Shown piece by piece: positions 8,249-17,960 of a stretch of DNA of 64,000 nt (position 1 is the first letter of the stretch; each line of letters begins with the position of its first letter). The DNA lies in the NCBI RefSeq assembly GCF_020991375.1, contig NZ_JAJLQZ010000011.1:62001-126000 (forward strand). The letters are read 5' to 3'. A program made the position numbers and the translations under genes. Below the pieces are notes generated by a model. That model worked only from the letters and a program-made list of their open reading frames with translations, was not told where the DNA came from and searched no databases. Source of the DNA: Glycomyces amatae (lineage in GTDB: Bacteria > Actinomycetota > Actinomycetes > Mycobacteriales > Micromonosporaceae).

Positions 8249-11200
8249 GTGCCTGACCGCGTCGACTTCAGGGTGCTGGGGCCGTTGGAAGTCCGCATCG
8301 ACGGCGCCCCGGGGCCGCAGCCCTCGCCGCTGCGCCGCCGCCTGCTCGCGGCCCTGCTGGCCCAGGCCGGGCGCCAGCTCACCGTCGACCAGCTGACCGA
8401 GGTCGCCTGGTCCGGGTCCCCGCCGCCGAGCGCCGCCGGCAGCATCCAGGTGCACCTGCACCGGCTGCGCCGCGGCATCGGCGACGCCGGGCACATCGCG
8501 CGCGGCGCGGCCGGGTACCAGATCACGGTGACCGCGGACGAGTTCGACGCCATGCGCTTCACCGAACTGGCCGCCCGCGCGCGGCGCGAGCGCGAGAGCG
8601 GCCACGCGGAGGCGGCGCTCGGCAGCGTGCGCGGCGCCCTCGCCCTGTGGCGCGGCGAACCGTACGAGGGCATCGCCCGGACCGGCGTCGTCGCGGCCGC
8701 GGCCGAGCGCCTCGAGGCGCGGCACCTCGGCGCCCGGCGCGAGCTCCACGAGCTCGGCCTCGACCTGGGCCAGCACGCCGAGGTGCTCGCCTCGCTGTCC
8801 CAACTGGCCGCCGAGCACCCCTACGACGAGCACTTCGGCGCCCTGCTGATGCTCGCGCTCTACCGCGCCGGGCGCCAGACCGACGCGCTCGCGGTGTACC
8901 GCGCCAAGCGGGCGCAGATGGTCGAGCGGTTCGGCGTGGAGCCCGGGGCCGCGCTCCAGCGCATGCACGAGGCCGTGCTGCGCTCGGACGAGCGGCTGGC
9001 GGACGTCGCGACCGCGAGCCTGGGCGGGGCGTGGAGCCCGGTGCCCCGGCCCGCGGCGGCGGCCCGGCCGGCGCCCGCCGAGGTCCCCCGCGAACTGCCC
9101 CGCCCGCCGCACCCCTTCACCGGCAGGGACGCCGAGCTGCGCGCCCTCGACCGCCTGGTCGACGGCGCCGGCCCGGTGCCGCTGGCCCTGGTGACCGGCA
9201 TGGGCGGGGTCGGCAAGACCGCGCTGGCCGTCAGCTGGGCGCACCGGGTCGCCGACCGGTTCCCCGACGGGCAGCTGTTCGTCGACCTGCGCGGGCACGG
9301 CGACGCCCCGCCGCTGCGGCCGATCGAGGCGCTGGCGAGGATGCTGTCCTCGCTCGGCGTGCCGCCCGCGCGCCTCCCGGTCGACGTCGACGAGGCCGCC
9401 GCCCGCTTCCGCACGCGCACCAGCGGCCTGCGCGTGCTCATCGTGCTCGACAACGCCGCCGACGCCGACCAGGTCCGGCCCCTGCTGCCGGGCGGGACCG
9501 GCTCCATGGCGGTGGCCACCAGCCGCCACCGGCTCGGGGGCCTGACGGCCTGGCACGGCGGCGCCCCGCTCACGCTCGGCCCGCTCGAGGGCCGCGACGC
9601 GCGCGACCTCCTCGTGCGGCTGCTCGACGTGCCCGATGACGCGGCCGAGGCGCTCGCCGGGCTGTGCGGGCGGCTGCCGCTGGCGCTGCGCATCGCCGCC
9701 GCCAACCTGTCCTCGGGGCCGCGGCCCGACATCGCCGCCTACATCGACCGGCTCTCGGGGGCCGACCGCCTCGCCTCGCTCCAGATCAGCGGCGACGACG
9801 CGGCCGTGCGAGCGGTCTTCGACTCCTCCTACCGCGCCATGCCCGAGGACGCGCGACGGCTGTTCCGGCTGCTGGGCGCGGTGCCGGGGCCCGACCTCAC
9901 CGCCGAGGCGGCCGCGAGCCTCGCGGGCGTCTCGGCGGAGGCGACCGAGCGCGCCCTGGACCGCCTCGTCGCGGCCCACCTGGTCGAGCACCACCGCTCG
10001 GGGCGCTACCGCCTGCACGACCTGCTCGCGCTCTACGCCGCCGAACGCGCCGAGGCCGAGGACCCCCGGGCCGAGCGCGACGACGCGGTGGGGCGCCTGC
10101 TCGAGTGGTACCTGTACCGGGCCGACGCCTGCCGCGCCCGGCTGTACCCGGGCTTCTACCACCTCCCGCTGCCCGAACGCGACGGGCCGCCGATCGAACT
10201 GGACGCCGATGCGGCCGCCGCGTGGCTCGCGGCCGAGCACCGCAACCTGGTCGCGGCCGTCCTCCACGCGGCCGAGCACGGCCCGCGCCGGACGGCCTGG
10301 CGGCTCGCCGACGTCCTGCGCGGCTACATGTGGCTCGGCGTCCACGGCGACGACGGCGTGCGGACGGGCCGGGCGGCCCTCGACGCCGCTCGGGCCGAAG
10401 GGGACCTGACCGGCCAGGCCCTCGCCGCGCTCAGCCTGGTCACCGCCCTGCTGCGCTCCAACCGGTCCGGGGAGGCGATCGAGCACGGCCTGCGCGCGGT
10501 CGACATCGCCGCCGAGGCCGGCCTCCTCCCCTGCCGCGCCGCCCTCCAGCAGAACCTCGCGCACGCCTGCGCCGGCCTGGGCAGGCTCCGCGAGGCGATC
10601 GCCCACGGCGAGGCGTCGGTGCGGGCCCACCGCGAGCTCGACAGCCCCCACGGCGTGTGCAGCGCGCTGACCATGCTCGGCGTGGCCCACTGCCACCTCG
10701 GCGAGGTCGACACCGGCATCGCGCACTTCGAGGAGGCGCTCGCGGTGGCGGTCCGGGAGGGCAGCTTCACCTTCGAGCAGTCCCTGCGCGCCAACCTCGC
10801 CCTCGCCCACTACCTGCGCGGCGACCTCGTCAAGGCGCAGATCTACATGGACGCGGTACTCGCCGGGCAGGGCGACGGCGGCGGCATCGGGCACCTCAGC
10901 GGCCGGCTCACGCTGGCCGCGCGCATCCACCTCGCCTCGGGGCGCGAGGGCGAGGCGCTCGAGTGCGCCACCCGCGCCGTCGAGGGCCTGGGCGACTTCT
11001 CCGACCACCGCGTCGAGTCGAACGCGCTGTCGGCGCTGGCCGCGGTCCGCGACGCCCTCGGGGAGCACCGCGAGGCCGTCGGCCACTACGACCGCGCCCT
11101 CGAGCTGATCGGCGACGACGGCGCCTACTACCGCGTCGAGGCGGCGTGCGGGCGCGCCGCCGCCCTCCTGAAGCTCGGGGAGGCCGACCGGGCCCGCCGC

Positions 11201-11305
11201 GACGCGGCCGCGGCCCTGGCGACGGCCTCCGAGTGCGGGTTCGGGCTCCTCCAGGACCGCGCCCGCGGCCTCCTCGCCGCGGTCGACGCGGCCGAGCGCC
11301 GCTGA
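8249..11305 (+). CDS. AfsR/SARP-family transcriptional regulator (HTH-BTAD-NB-ARC-TPR)
   Basis: A 1018-aa regulator of the large SARP type. Order: OmpR-like winged HTH (about 8-90; RRRLLAALLAQAGRQLTVDQL), bacterial transcriptional activation domain (about 97-242), a linker rich in Pro/Ala, an NB-ARC ATPase (about 285-540) with P-loop GMGGVGKT at 317-324, and TPR-like helices to the end. Relatives such as AfsR activate secondary metabolism or differentiation in actinomycetes when ATP-bound. No biosynthetic cluster is next to it, so its target is probably elsewhere. GTG start with GGAAGGGAG about ten bases upstream. It is convergent with manD. Confidence 0.92.
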   Translation: MPDRVDFRVLGPLEVRIDGAPGPQPSPLRRRLLAALLAQAGRQLTVDQLTEVAWSGSPPPSAAGSIQVHLHRLRRGIGDAGHIARGAAGYQITVTADEFDAMRFTELAARARRERESGHAEAALGSVRGALALWRGEPYEGIARTGVVAAAAERLEARHLGARRELHELGLDLGQHAEVLASLSQLAAEHPYDEHFGALLMLALYRAGRQTDALAVYRAKRAQMVERFGVEPGAALQRMHEAVLRSDERLADVATASLGGAWSPVPRPAAAARPAPAEVPRELPRPPHPFTGRDAELRALDRLVDGAGPVPLALVTGMGGVGKTALAVSWAHRVADRFPDGQLFVDLRGHGDAPPLRPIEALARMLSSLGVPPARLPVDVDEAAARFRTRTSGLRVLIVLDNAADADQVRPLLPGGTGSMAVATSRHRLGGLTAWHGGAPLTLGPLEGRDARDLLVRLLDVPDDAAEALAGLCGRLPLALRIAAANLSSGPRPDIAAYIDRLSGADRLASLQISGDDAAVRAVFDSSYRAMPEDARRLFRLLGAVPGPDLTAEAAASLAGVSAEATERALDRLVAAHLVEHHRSGRYRLHDLLALYAAERAEAEDPRAERDDAVGRLLEWYLYRADACRARLYPGFYHLPLPERDGPPIELDADAAAAWLAAEHRNLVAAVLHAAEHGPRRTAWRLADVLRGYMWLGVHGDDGVRTGRAALDAARAEGDLTGQALAALSLVTALLRSNRSGEAIEHGLRAVDIAAEAGLLPCRAALQQNLAHACAGLGRLREAIAHGEASVRAHRELDSPHGVCSALTMLGVAHCHLGEVDTGIAHFEEALAVAVREGSFTFEQSLRANLALAHYLRGDLVKAQIYMDAVLAGQGDGGGIGHLSGRLTLAARIHLASGREGEALECATRAVEGLGDFSDHRVESNALSALAAVRDALGEHREAVGHYDRALELIGDDGAYYRVEAACGRAAALLKLGEADRARRDAAAALATASECGFGLLQDRARGLLAAVDAAERR

Positions 11306-11321
11306 CGCGGCCCCGCGGCGT

Positions 11322-12560
11322 CTACCAGTCGTGGACGGTGCCGTCGGCGAGGCGGTTGAACGGGAGGTACGCCTGGACGTAGGGGTACTTGCCCGACTCG
11401 TCCAGGTCGAGCTCGACGCCCAGGCCCGGCCGGTCGCCGGGGTGGAGGAACCCGTCGTTCCAGGTGAAGGACTGCTGGAAGACCCGGTCGGTCTTCGCGC
11501 CGTGCTTCATGTACTCCTGGATGCCGAAGTTGTGGACCGCGAGGCCCAGGTGCATCGCGGCGGCCATGCCCACCGGCGAGATGTCCGTGGGGCCGTGCAT
11601 CCCGGACTTGATCTGGTACTGCGCCGCGTAGTCGAGGACCTTCCTGAGGTGGGAGATGCCGCCGGTGTGGGTGACCGCCGAGCGCACGTAGTCGATGAGC
11701 TGCTCGCGGATGATCTGCTGGTAGTCCCAGACGGTGTTGAAGATCTCGCCGATCGCCAGGGGCGTGGTGGTGTGCCCCCGCACCAGGCGCAGCGCCTCCT
11801 GGTTCTCGGCGGGCGTGACGTCCTCGAGCCAGAACAGGTCGTACGGCTCGAGGGACTTGCCGAGCTGCGCGGCCTGGATCGGGGTGAGCCGGTGGTGGGC
11901 GTCGTGCAGCAGCGGCAGCTCGGGGCCGAACTCGTTCCTGACCGCCTCGAACACGGTGGGGACGTGGCGCAGGTACGAGCGGGTGTCCCAGTCCTCCTCG
12001 CTGGGCATCGCGCCGCGCTGGGCGGGCTCGTGGTCGTAGCGGACGCCTTCCATGGCCTCGTAGGTGGCGTTGGAGGCGATGCCGTAGATGGACTTCAGGC
12101 CCGGGACGCCGGTCTGGACGCGGATGGCCCGGTAGCCCTGCTCCTGGTGGGAGCGGATGGAGTCGAACAGTTCGTCGGTGGTCTTGCCGGAGGCGTGGCC
12201 GTAGGCCAGGAGCCCGGCGCGGGAGGCGCCGCCGAGGAGCTGGTAGACCGGCATCCCGGCGGCCTTGCCCTTGATGTCCCACAGGGCCGTGTCGACCGCG
12301 GCGACGGCGGCCATGGTGACCGGGCCGCGGCGCCAGTAGGCGGAGCGGTACAGGAACTGCCAGGTGTCCTCGATGCGGTGCGCGTCCCGGCCGATGAGCA
12401 GCGGCACCACGTGGTCCTTGAGGTAGGCGACCACGGCGAGTTCGCGGCCGTTGAGCGTCGCGTCGCCCAGGCCGGTCAGGCCGTCGTCGGTGGTGAGCTT
12501 GAGCGTCACGAAGTTCCGGTCCGGACTGGTGACGATCACCTCGGCCTTGTCGATGAGCAT
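11322..12560 (-). CDS. manD: D-mannonate dehydratase (enolase superfamily, ManD/RspA type)
   Basis: A 412-aa cytoplasmic enzyme that would dehydrate D-mannonate (or D-gluconate in low-activity members) to 2-keto-3-deoxy-gluconate, a step of glucuronate breakdown. Seen: the N-terminal capping domain, then the barrel with [19 protein letters not shown] and [13 protein letters not shown], whose D/E residues hold Mg2+, and [12 protein letters not shown] near the end. The length fits the family (about 400). The ATG at 12560 has GGAGAGG six bases upstream. It is divergent from a LacI regulator with two identical operators between them. Glucuronate is a side group of xylan, so this fits the xylanases in the window. 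Confidence 0.9.
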   Translation of the reverse strand: MLIDKAEVIVTSPDRNFVTLKLTTDDGLTGLGDATLNGRELAVVAYLKDHVVPLLIGRDAHRIEDTWQFLYRSAYWRRGPVTMAAVAAVDTALWDIKGKAAGMPVYQLLGGASRAGLLAYGHASGKTTDELFDSIRSHQEQGYRAIRVQTGVPGLKSIYGIASNATYEAMEGVRYDHEPAQRGAMPSEEDWDTRSYLRHVPTVFEAVRNEFGPELPLLHDAHHRLTPIQAAQLGKSLEPYDLFWLEDVTPAENQEALRLVRGHTTTPLAIGEIFNTVWDYQQIIREQLIDYVRSAVTHTGGISHLRKVLDYAAQYQIKSGMHGPTDISPVGMAAAMHLGLAVHNFGIQEYMKHGAKTDRVFQQSFTWNDGFLHPGDRPGLGVELDLDESGKYPYVQAYLPFNRLADGTVHDW

Positions 12561-12686
12561 TGCGGTCCTCTCCAGCGCGGCCGATGGCAACTGTTTCGCG
12601 GCCGCGAATCGGTGGGGTTCGGCGGTTCGGGTTGCGGCTCCAGGGACGAGCACGAGCGTCATTCTGGCATCGAATCCCCTGACAGT

Positions 12687-12696
12687 CAATCGATTG
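12687..12696. promoter_or_regulatory. LacI-type operator 1 (CAATCGATTG), manD side
   Basis: Perfect 10-bp palindrome CAATCGATTG with a central CG, typical of LacI-family sites, within AGTCAATCGATTGCC. An identical palindrome lies at 12790. It is about 127 bp upstream of the manD start. Confidence 0.65.
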
Positions 12697-12789
12697 CCGC
12701 TCGATCTGCCCGGGCGGCGGGCGGCTTCGGCCCGTCGCCGGGGTTCGGTATGATCGGCTGAGCCGGGAGGCAACCCCGGCAACATTCCT

Positions 12790-12799
12790 CAATCGATTG
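12790..12799. promoter_or_regulatory. LacI-type operator 2 (CAATCGATTG), regulator side
   Basis: Second copy of CAATCGATTG, 103 bp from the first, close to ten helical turns, so both could be bound on the same face with a loop. It lies 40 bp upstream of the GTG chosen for the regulator, which supports autoregulation. Confidence 0.65.
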
Positions 12800-12838
12800 C
12801 CTGGCGACATTCGCGGCGAACTTCGTGAAAGGGGAGAC

Positions 12839-13861
12839 GTGGACCAGCCAGATGGAGCTGCCCCGGCCCAGGACCGCAAGGCGCCGGCGACGATCTACGA
12901 CATCGCGCGGCACACCGGCGTGAGCCCCTCCACGGTCTCCCGGGCGCTCAACAAGCCCGGGCGGCTCAACCCCGAGACGGAGCGGCGCATCCGGGAGGCC
13001 GCCAAGGAGCTCGGCTACCGGATCAACCCGATGGCGCGGGCGCTGCCGACCGGCAAGACCGGCACGCTGGGGCTCATCGTCTCCGACATCACCAACCCCG
13101 TGTACTTCGACCTGGTCCGCGGCGCCGAGCGCGTCGCCTCGGAGGCCGGGTTCACGCTGGTCTTCGCCGACTCGCAGGAGTCGAGCGAGCTCGAGCACAC
13201 CACCGCCGAACGCCTCCAGTCCTATGTCGACGGGCTGCTGCTGGTCGCCTCGCGCCTCGACGACCGGCGAATCCAGGAGCTGTCCTCGGTCAAGCCGGTC
13301 ATGATGGTCAACCGCGAGGTGCCCGGCATCCCCGCCGTCGTCCCCGACGTGCGCCCGGGCATCACCGACGCGCTCGGCCGGCTCCGGCGGCTCGGGCACC
13401 GCCGCATCGCCTACCTCTCGGGACCGCAGCTCTCCTGGCTCAACGGCCAGCGGTGGCAGACGCTGTTCGAGCTGGCCGTCGAGTGGGACATGTCCATCGT
13501 GGAGGTCAAGTCGACGGCGCCGACCCGCGAGGGCGGGGCCGAGGCGTTCCAGCGGGTCAAGGCCGCGGGCGTCAGCGCCGTGTTCGCCTACAACGACCTC
13601 GTGGCCCTCGGCCTGCTGCGCGAGTGCCGCGAGCACGGCATCGACGTGCCCGGGCGGCTCAGCATCATCGGGTTCGACGACATCTTCGGAGCCGACCTCC
13701 CCACGCCCGCACTGAGCTCCATCAAGCTCCCGCTCGCGGAGATCGGCGGGAAGGCCGTCAGGCGCCTCCTCGCCGAACTCGACGGCACCCAGGGCGGCAC
13801 CGAGATCGTGCTCCAGACCGAGTTCATCAGCCGCGAGTCGGTGGCCGAGCCGCAGGCGTAG
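12839..13861 (+). CDS. LacI-family repressor, probably of manD
   Basis: A 340-aa LacI/GalR regulator: HTH at about 15-60 (TIYDIARHTGVSPSTVSRAL), hinge, and a periplasmic-binding-like sensor domain to the end. It probably binds the two CAATCGATTG sites and is released by an aldonate or uronate such as mannonate or glucuronate (inference from manD). I chose GTG 12839, preceded by AAAGGGG. A TTG at 12797 is in frame, but starting there would put the second operator inside the gene. Divergent from manD. Confidence 0.88.
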   Translation: MDQPDGAAPAQDRKAPATIYDIARHTGVSPSTVSRALNKPGRLNPETERRIREAAKELGYRINPMARALPTGKTGTLGLIVSDITNPVYFDLVRGAERVASEAGFTLVFADSQESSELEHTTAERLQSYVDGLLLVASRLDDRRIQELSSVKPVMMVNREVPGIPAVVPDVRPGITDALGRLRRLGHRRIAYLSGPQLSWLNGQRWQTLFELAVEWDMSIVEVKSTAPTREGGAEAFQRVKAAGVSAVFAYNDLVALGLLRECREHGIDVPGRLSIIGFDDIFGADLPTPALSSIKLPLAEIGGKAVRRLLAELDGTQGGTEIVLQTEFISRESVAEPQA

Positions 13862-13909
13862 CGCACGGGCGTCCGGTTTGCGGCCGCGCCCGCGCGGTAT
13901 CCGCCGGAG

Positions 13910-14386
13910 ATGGACCACGGCACCACCGGACCCGCGATGCGCCCCGGCCGGTCGCTGGCCGCCTGCGCGCTCATCGGCGCGGCGGTCATGGCCGCGATCG
14001 ACGAGATCGTCTTCCACCAGATCCTGCGCTGGCACCACTTCGTCGACCGGTCGACCTCCGCGGCGGGCCTGGTCTCGGACGGGCTCCTGCACACCGCCGA
14101 GCTGCTGGCCCTGGTCGCCGGATTCGTCTGGTACGCCGACCTGCACCGCCGCCGCGCACTGTCCCCCGCCCACGCGCGGGCCGGGCTGCTCCTCGGCCTC
14201 GGCGGCTTCCAGCTGTTCGACGGCCTCGTCGACCACAAGCTGCTGCGGCTGCACCAGATCCGCTACGGCGTCGACCTCCTCCCCTACGACCTGGCCTGGA
14301 ACGGCGCCGGGCTGGCCCTGCTGGCGACCGGTACGGTCCTGGCCTTCCGGGCCCGCCGCCTGCGCGACCGGCGGGGCCGGCCGTGA
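13910..14386 (+). CDS. DUF2243 membrane protein
   Basis: A 158-aa membrane protein with about four hydrophobic segments and the DUF2243 pattern of His and acidic residues (AAIDEIVFHQILRWHHF; GFQLFDGLVDHKLLRLHQI). Its function is unknown; His clusters near membrane faces suggest metal or haem contact. It overlaps the CtaG-like gene by four bases, so the two are probably translated together and act in the same process, perhaps terminal oxidase assembly (inference). Confidence 0.8.
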   Translation: MDHGTTGPAMRPGRSLAACALIGAAVMAAIDEIVFHQILRWHHFVDRSTSAAGLVSDGLLHTAELLALVAGFVWYADLHRRRALSPAHARAGLLLGLGGFQLFDGLVDHKLLRLHQIRYGVDLLPYDLAWNGAGLALLATGTVLAFRARRLRDRRGRP

Positions 14387-15213
14387 GCGCCGCCCCGCTC
14401 CACCACACGGGCGTCGGCGCGGCCGAGCTGCTCCTGGCCGCCGCCGCGATCGCGGCCGCCCTGCTCTACGCGTGGGGCGCCGACCGGGTCCGGCGGCGCG
14501 GCGACGCCTGGCCGTGGCACCGCGACGCCGCCTTCACCGTCGGCGCCGGGGCCCTGGCCTACGCGTCCACGGCCGCGCTCCCGGGCGGGCCGTTCACCGC
14601 CCACATGGGCCGGCATCTGGTCGTCGGCATGGCCGCGCCGCTCCTGCTCGTCCTCGCCAGACCGCTCACCCTCGCCTTCCGCGCCCTGCGTCCGGGCCGC
14701 GCCCGCCGCGCCCTGCTGCGCCTCGCCCACTCCAGGCCCGCCGCATGGCTCGCCTTCCCGCCCGCGGCGGCCCTGCTGGACGTCGGCGGGCTCTGGCTGC
14801 TGTACCGCACCCCGCTGCTCGCCGCCGTGCAGCACCACCCCACCGCGCACACGCTGCTCCAACTGCACGTCCTCGCCGCGGGAGTCCTGTTCGCCTTCGC
14901 GGTCTGCGGGCTCGACCCGGTCCGCCGCCGCTGGGGCCCGGTGTGGCGCGGCGCGACCCTGCTCGCCGCCGGGGCCGCGCACGCCGTCCTCGCCAAGAGC
15001 CTCTACACGGCCCCGCCGCCCGGCGCCGCCGTCACCGCCGCCGATCTCCAGACCGGCGCCCAGCTGATGTACTACGGGGGCGACCTGGTCGAACTGGCCC
15101 TCGCCGCCGTCATCGCCCTCCAGTGGTACGCCGCCACCGGCCGGGACCGGGCCCGCCGGCACCGCCGCGCGGCGCTGCCCACCGCGCCCGGGCCCGGCAG
15201 GTCACCGGCGTGA
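14383..15213 (+). CDS. CtaG-like cytochrome c oxidase assembly membrane protein
   Basis: A 276-aa multi-spanning membrane protein of the caa3_CtaG type, thought to help copper insertion into cytochrome c oxidase. Family-like segments are HMGRHLVVGMAAPLLLVLARP and LQTGAQLMYYGGDLVELALA, with conserved His in HPTAHTLLQLHVLAAG. The GTG start overlaps the stop of the DUF2243 gene (GTGA). No oxidase subunit gene is in the window. Confidence 0.82.
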   Translation: MSAAPLHHTGVGAAELLLAAAAIAAALLYAWGADRVRRRGDAWPWHRDAAFTVGAGALAYASTAALPGGPFTAHMGRHLVVGMAAPLLLVLARPLTLAFRALRPGRARRALLRLAHSRPAAWLAFPPAAALLDVGGLWLLYRTPLLAAVQHHPTAHTLLQLHVLAAGVLFAFAVCGLDPVRRRWGPVWRGATLLAAGAAHAVLAKSLYTAPPPGAAVTAADLQTGAQLMYYGGDLVELALAAVIALQWYAATGRDRARRHRRAALPTAPGPGRSPA

Positions 15214-15343
15214 CCGCCCGGCAGGGGACCGAGCCGGGCCCCGTCGACTCCTCGGACCCGCTCGACCCGTTCGGCGACGAGATCTCACCGCGGCTCGAGC
15301 ACCGGGGCGGCGCAACCCCGGCGAGGCCTTCGACGCCCTCGCG

Positions 15344-15364
15344 GCGGGCGGGCAGCCCGCCCGC
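15344..15364. terminator. Terminator hairpin between convergent CtaG-like and response-regulator genes
   Basis: GCGGGCGGGC (15344-15353) and GCCCGCCCGC (15355-15364) are perfect complements separated by one base; in practice about an 8-bp stem. It abuts the stop codon of the response regulator and could serve both strands. Confidence 0.5.
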
Positions 15365-16035
15365 TAGCGATGGTCCCGGGGGTCCGCGTCGCCGCCGACG
15401 CGGCCCGACTCGTACGCCCACATGGCGGCCTCGACGCGGTTGCGCAGCCCGAGCTTGGCGAGGATCCCCGCGATGTGCGTCTTGACCGTGCCGAGCGAGA
15501 GGAACAGCCGCTCCCCGATCTCGGTGTTCGTCAGACCCGTCGCCAGCAGCGCGAGCACCTCCTCCTCGCGGCCCGTGAGCGGCGCCGACGGCCGGCGCAC
15601 CCGCCGGACCGGGCGCGAGAACTCGCCGAGCAGCCGCGCCGTGACCTGCGGCGAGATGAGGGCGTCGCCGTTCGCGGCGGCCCGCACGGCCTCGGTGATC
15701 AGGTGCGGCCCCGCCTCCTTCAGCAGGAACCCCTTCGCGCCGGCGCGCAGCGCGCCGTGCACGTACTCGTCCAGGTCGAACGTGGTGATGACGACGACCG
15801 CGATCGGATCGGCCACGCCCTCCCCCGCCAGCAGCGAAGTCGCCTCCACCCCGTCGAGCAGCGGCATCCGGATGTCCAGGAGCGCCACGTCCGGGCGCAG
15901 CCGCCGCGCGAGCCGGACCGCCGCCGCGCCGTCCGCGGCCTCCCCCACCACCGCGATCCCCGGCTGCGCCTCGAGCAGCAGCCGCAGGCCCGTGCGCACC
16001 GGCTCCTGGTCGTCGGCCACGAGAACGCGGATCAC
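15364..16035 (-). CDS. NarL/LuxR-type response regulator
   Basis: A 223-aa response regulator: receiver domain (about 1-120) with phospho-acceptor Asp in VALLDIRMP and a conserved Lys in FLLKEAG, and a LuxR-type HTH (about 150-210; LTGREEEVLALLATGLTNTEIGERL). It overlaps the sensor kinase gene by four bases, so it is the partner of that kinase. It is the last gene of a three-gene minus-strand operon (17833 to 15364). Confidence 0.92.
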   Translation of the reverse strand: MIRVLVADDQEPVRTGLRLLLEAQPGIAVVGEAADGAAAVRLARRLRPDVALLDIRMPLLDGVEATSLLAGEGVADPIAVVVITTFDLDEYVHGALRAGAKGFLLKEAGPHLITEAVRAAANGDALISPQVTARLLGEFSRPVRRVRRPSAPLTGREEEVLALLATGLTNTEIGERLFLSLGTVKTHIAGILAKLGLRNRVEAAMWAYESGRVGGDADPRDHR

Positions 16036-17168
16036 GCCGCACCCCGCAGCGGGAGCGACGCGCGCAGGACCCAGCCGCCCGCCGGGTCCGGACCGGCGGC
16101 CACCTCCCCGCCCAGGAGCGCCGCGCGCTCGGCCATGCCCTGGAGGCCGTGGCCGCCGCCCGGCCCGGGACGCGCGGGGCCGCCGTCGTCGCGCACCACG
16201 ACGGCGACGGCGTCCGCGTCAGCGGTGACCGCCACCTCGATCGCCGTGGCGCCGCGGGCGTGGCGGCGCGCGTTCGTGACGCCCTCCTGCGCGATCCGGA
16301 AGAGGGTCGACGCGGCGATGCCCGGCAGGTCGGCGGGCGCCTCGACGCGCACCCGCACCGGCGGCGGGCCCGGGTCGGCGAGGCGCGCGAGCTCGTCCAG
16401 GCCCGCGGTGGGCGCGTAGCCCGCGGGCGCGCGCAGCGTGCGCACCAGCGACCGCATGTCCGCCAGCACCGCCTGCGCCTCGCTCTCGATGACGCCGAGC
16501 GACTCGGCCACGCGCCCCGCGTCGCGCGGGTCCGCGCTCGCCACCTGCGCGCGGATCAGGATGGCCGAGACGTGGTGCGCCACCGTGTCGTGCAGGTCCC
16601 GGGCGAGGGCCTCGCGCTCGCGGGCCCGCACCGTGTCCAACTGCCGCGCACGCGACTCCACGCGCTCGCGCCGCAGCGCCCCGATCAGGCAGGCGCCGCC
16701 GAAGAAGACCACCCCGGCGACGGTGTCGGCGACCGGGTCGCGGCCGAGCGCGCTGGTGAACAGGAGGCCGGCCGCGAGGACCGCGGCGCCGGCGATCCGG
16801 TCGCGCCCCGAGCCCCAGCGGAACAGCGTGTAAGGCATCGCCAGGAACACGAACGTCGTGACCAGCGCGTCCGGGTCGGCGCCCGCGAGGGCGTGCGCCA
16901 GAGCGAGGGCCGAGGTCGCGGCGGTCATGGCCGCCACGCCGAGCAGCGGGCGGGTGCGGCGCCACAGGAGCACGGGCAGGATCGCGACGGTCGCCAGCAC
17001 GGTCGCCGGCGGCCACACCAGGTCGGGGCGCAGCGCGCCCTCGACGGCGGACACCGCGGCCGCGGCGGTCACGAGCGCGACGTCGCGGGGCCCGGGGCCG
17101 TCGCCGCCCGCGGCGCGGGGGCGCGACCACGCGGCCGCGAACCGGCGTCGGAGGGGCGTCGCGTTCAT
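16032..17168 (-). CDS. NarL-family sensor histidine kinase
   Basis: A 378-aa membrane sensor kinase: several hydrophobic segments in the first half (about 25-165), then HisKA_3 with the phospho-His in ARDLHDTVAHHVSAILI and a C-terminal ATPase (FRIAQEGVTNARRHA; GGHGLQGMAERA). The start at 17168 overlaps the stop of the DUF2306-like gene, and its own stop overlaps the response regulator. The signal is unknown; kinases of this build often sense through the membrane segments themselves. Confidence 0.9.
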   Translation of the reverse strand: MNATPLRRRFAAAWSRPRAAGGDGPGPRDVALVTAAAAVSAVEGALRPDLVWPPATVLATVAILPVLLWRRTRPLLGVAAMTAATSALALAHALAGADPDALVTTFVFLAMPYTLFRWGSGRDRIAGAAVLAAGLLFTSALGRDPVADTVAGVVFFGGACLIGALRRERVESRARQLDTVRAREREALARDLHDTVAHHVSAILIRAQVASADPRDAGRVAESLGVIESEAQAVLADMRSLVRTLRAPAGYAPTAGLDELARLADPGPPPVRVRVEAPADLPGIAASTLFRIAQEGVTNARRHARGATAIEVAVTADADAVAVVVRDDGGPARPGPGGGHGLQGMAERAALLGGEVAAGPDPAGGWVLRASLPLRGAA

Positions 17169-17833
17169 GCGGCGACCATAGCGGGGCGGCGCTCCGCCGC
17201 GCGGCGGCGGGCGATGATCCACTCGGCCACCGCGATGTTGACGAGCCACCCGGCCCCCAGCTGCACGAAGTGCGTGAAGGCGTCGGGTTCGCCGACGATC
17301 GGCGTGGACGCCCCCGCCGTCAGCACCTGCGTGCCCGCGCCCATGGCGAGCGCGTAGGCGCGGATCATCCACGAGCCGTGCGCGAAGAAGTCGCGGCGGC
17401 GGACCGCGGCGACGCCGAGGACGATGAACGCGAGCATGAGGCCGCCGACGACGTACCGCGTCACCGCCACCGCGCCGTCCGCGATGGCGGGCGTGTCGTA
17501 GACCGCGGTCATCCACAACCCGCTCGCGGCGACCGCGAGCCCCGCCGGGACGAGCAGGTACCGCCCGGCGAAGCGGTGCCGGCGCGTGCGCCGCCGCCGC
17601 AGGCGCGGCAGGAACTGGAAGGCGCCGACGATCGAGTAGACGAGCGCGCCGACGATGTGCAGCACCACCGGCAGCGGCATCTGCATGAAGCGGGCGTTGG
17701 CGTCCGTCTCGGGCGCTCCGACGGCGATCTCGCCGATGCGGAAGGCCCCGGCGACCGAGGGCACGAGGGCGAGGAGGATGAGGCCGGCCGCGATCGGCCA
17801 CTCGCGGCGGGCGGGGCGCTGAGGTGCGTTCAT
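17165..17833 (-). CDS. DUF2306-like multi-spanning membrane protein
   Basis: A 222-aa protein with about six to seven hydrophobic segments. MPLPVVLHIVGALVYSIVGA, the RRHRFAGRYLLV loop and the later HGSWMIRAYALAMGAGTQVL segment match DUF2306, a family of unknown function with conserved His that may bind haem or metal. It is the first gene of an operon with the kinase and response regulator (four-base overlap), so it may be part of the sensing unit. Confidence 0.75.
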   Translation of the reverse strand: MNAPQRPARREWPIAAGLILLALVPSVAGAFRIGEIAVGAPETDANARFMQMPLPVVLHIVGALVYSIVGAFQFLPRLRRRRTRRHRFAGRYLLVPAGLAVAASGLWMTAVYDTPAIADGAVAVTRYVVGGLMLAFIVLGVAAVRRRDFFAHGSWMIRAYALAMGAGTQVLTAGASTPIVGEPDAFTHFVQLGAGWLVNIAVAEWIIARRRAAERRPAMVAA

Positions 17834-17960
17834 ACCGCAATCCTGATGGCGGCGAAGGGGTCGCCGCTTCAGCCATGTGGCCTAAACGACCTCGCGGAGG
17901 CGACGAATCCGCCCGCGCCGCCTCGTCCTACCGTCGACCGAACGAGAAGGAGCCTCATCC

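Noticed and set aside
8138..11086. Very long open frame on the minus strand opposite the AfsR-like gene (and similar ones opposite the xylanase and other genes)
   Set aside because: It has low-complexity composition rich in Arg/Gly/Ala/Val and no family motifs. High third-position GC keeps opposite frames open; the plus-strand gene has clear domains.
8249..11305. AfsR-like gene as part of the defence island because it also has a STAND ATPase
   Set aside because: It has normal high GC, a SARP HTH-BTAD start, and lies outside the 37-bp repeats; it is an ordinary actinobacterial regulator.
12797..12838. TTG at 12797 as start of the manD-linked LacI gene
   Set aside because: It overlaps the second CAATCGATTG operator and lacks a ribosome site; GTG 12839 is better.
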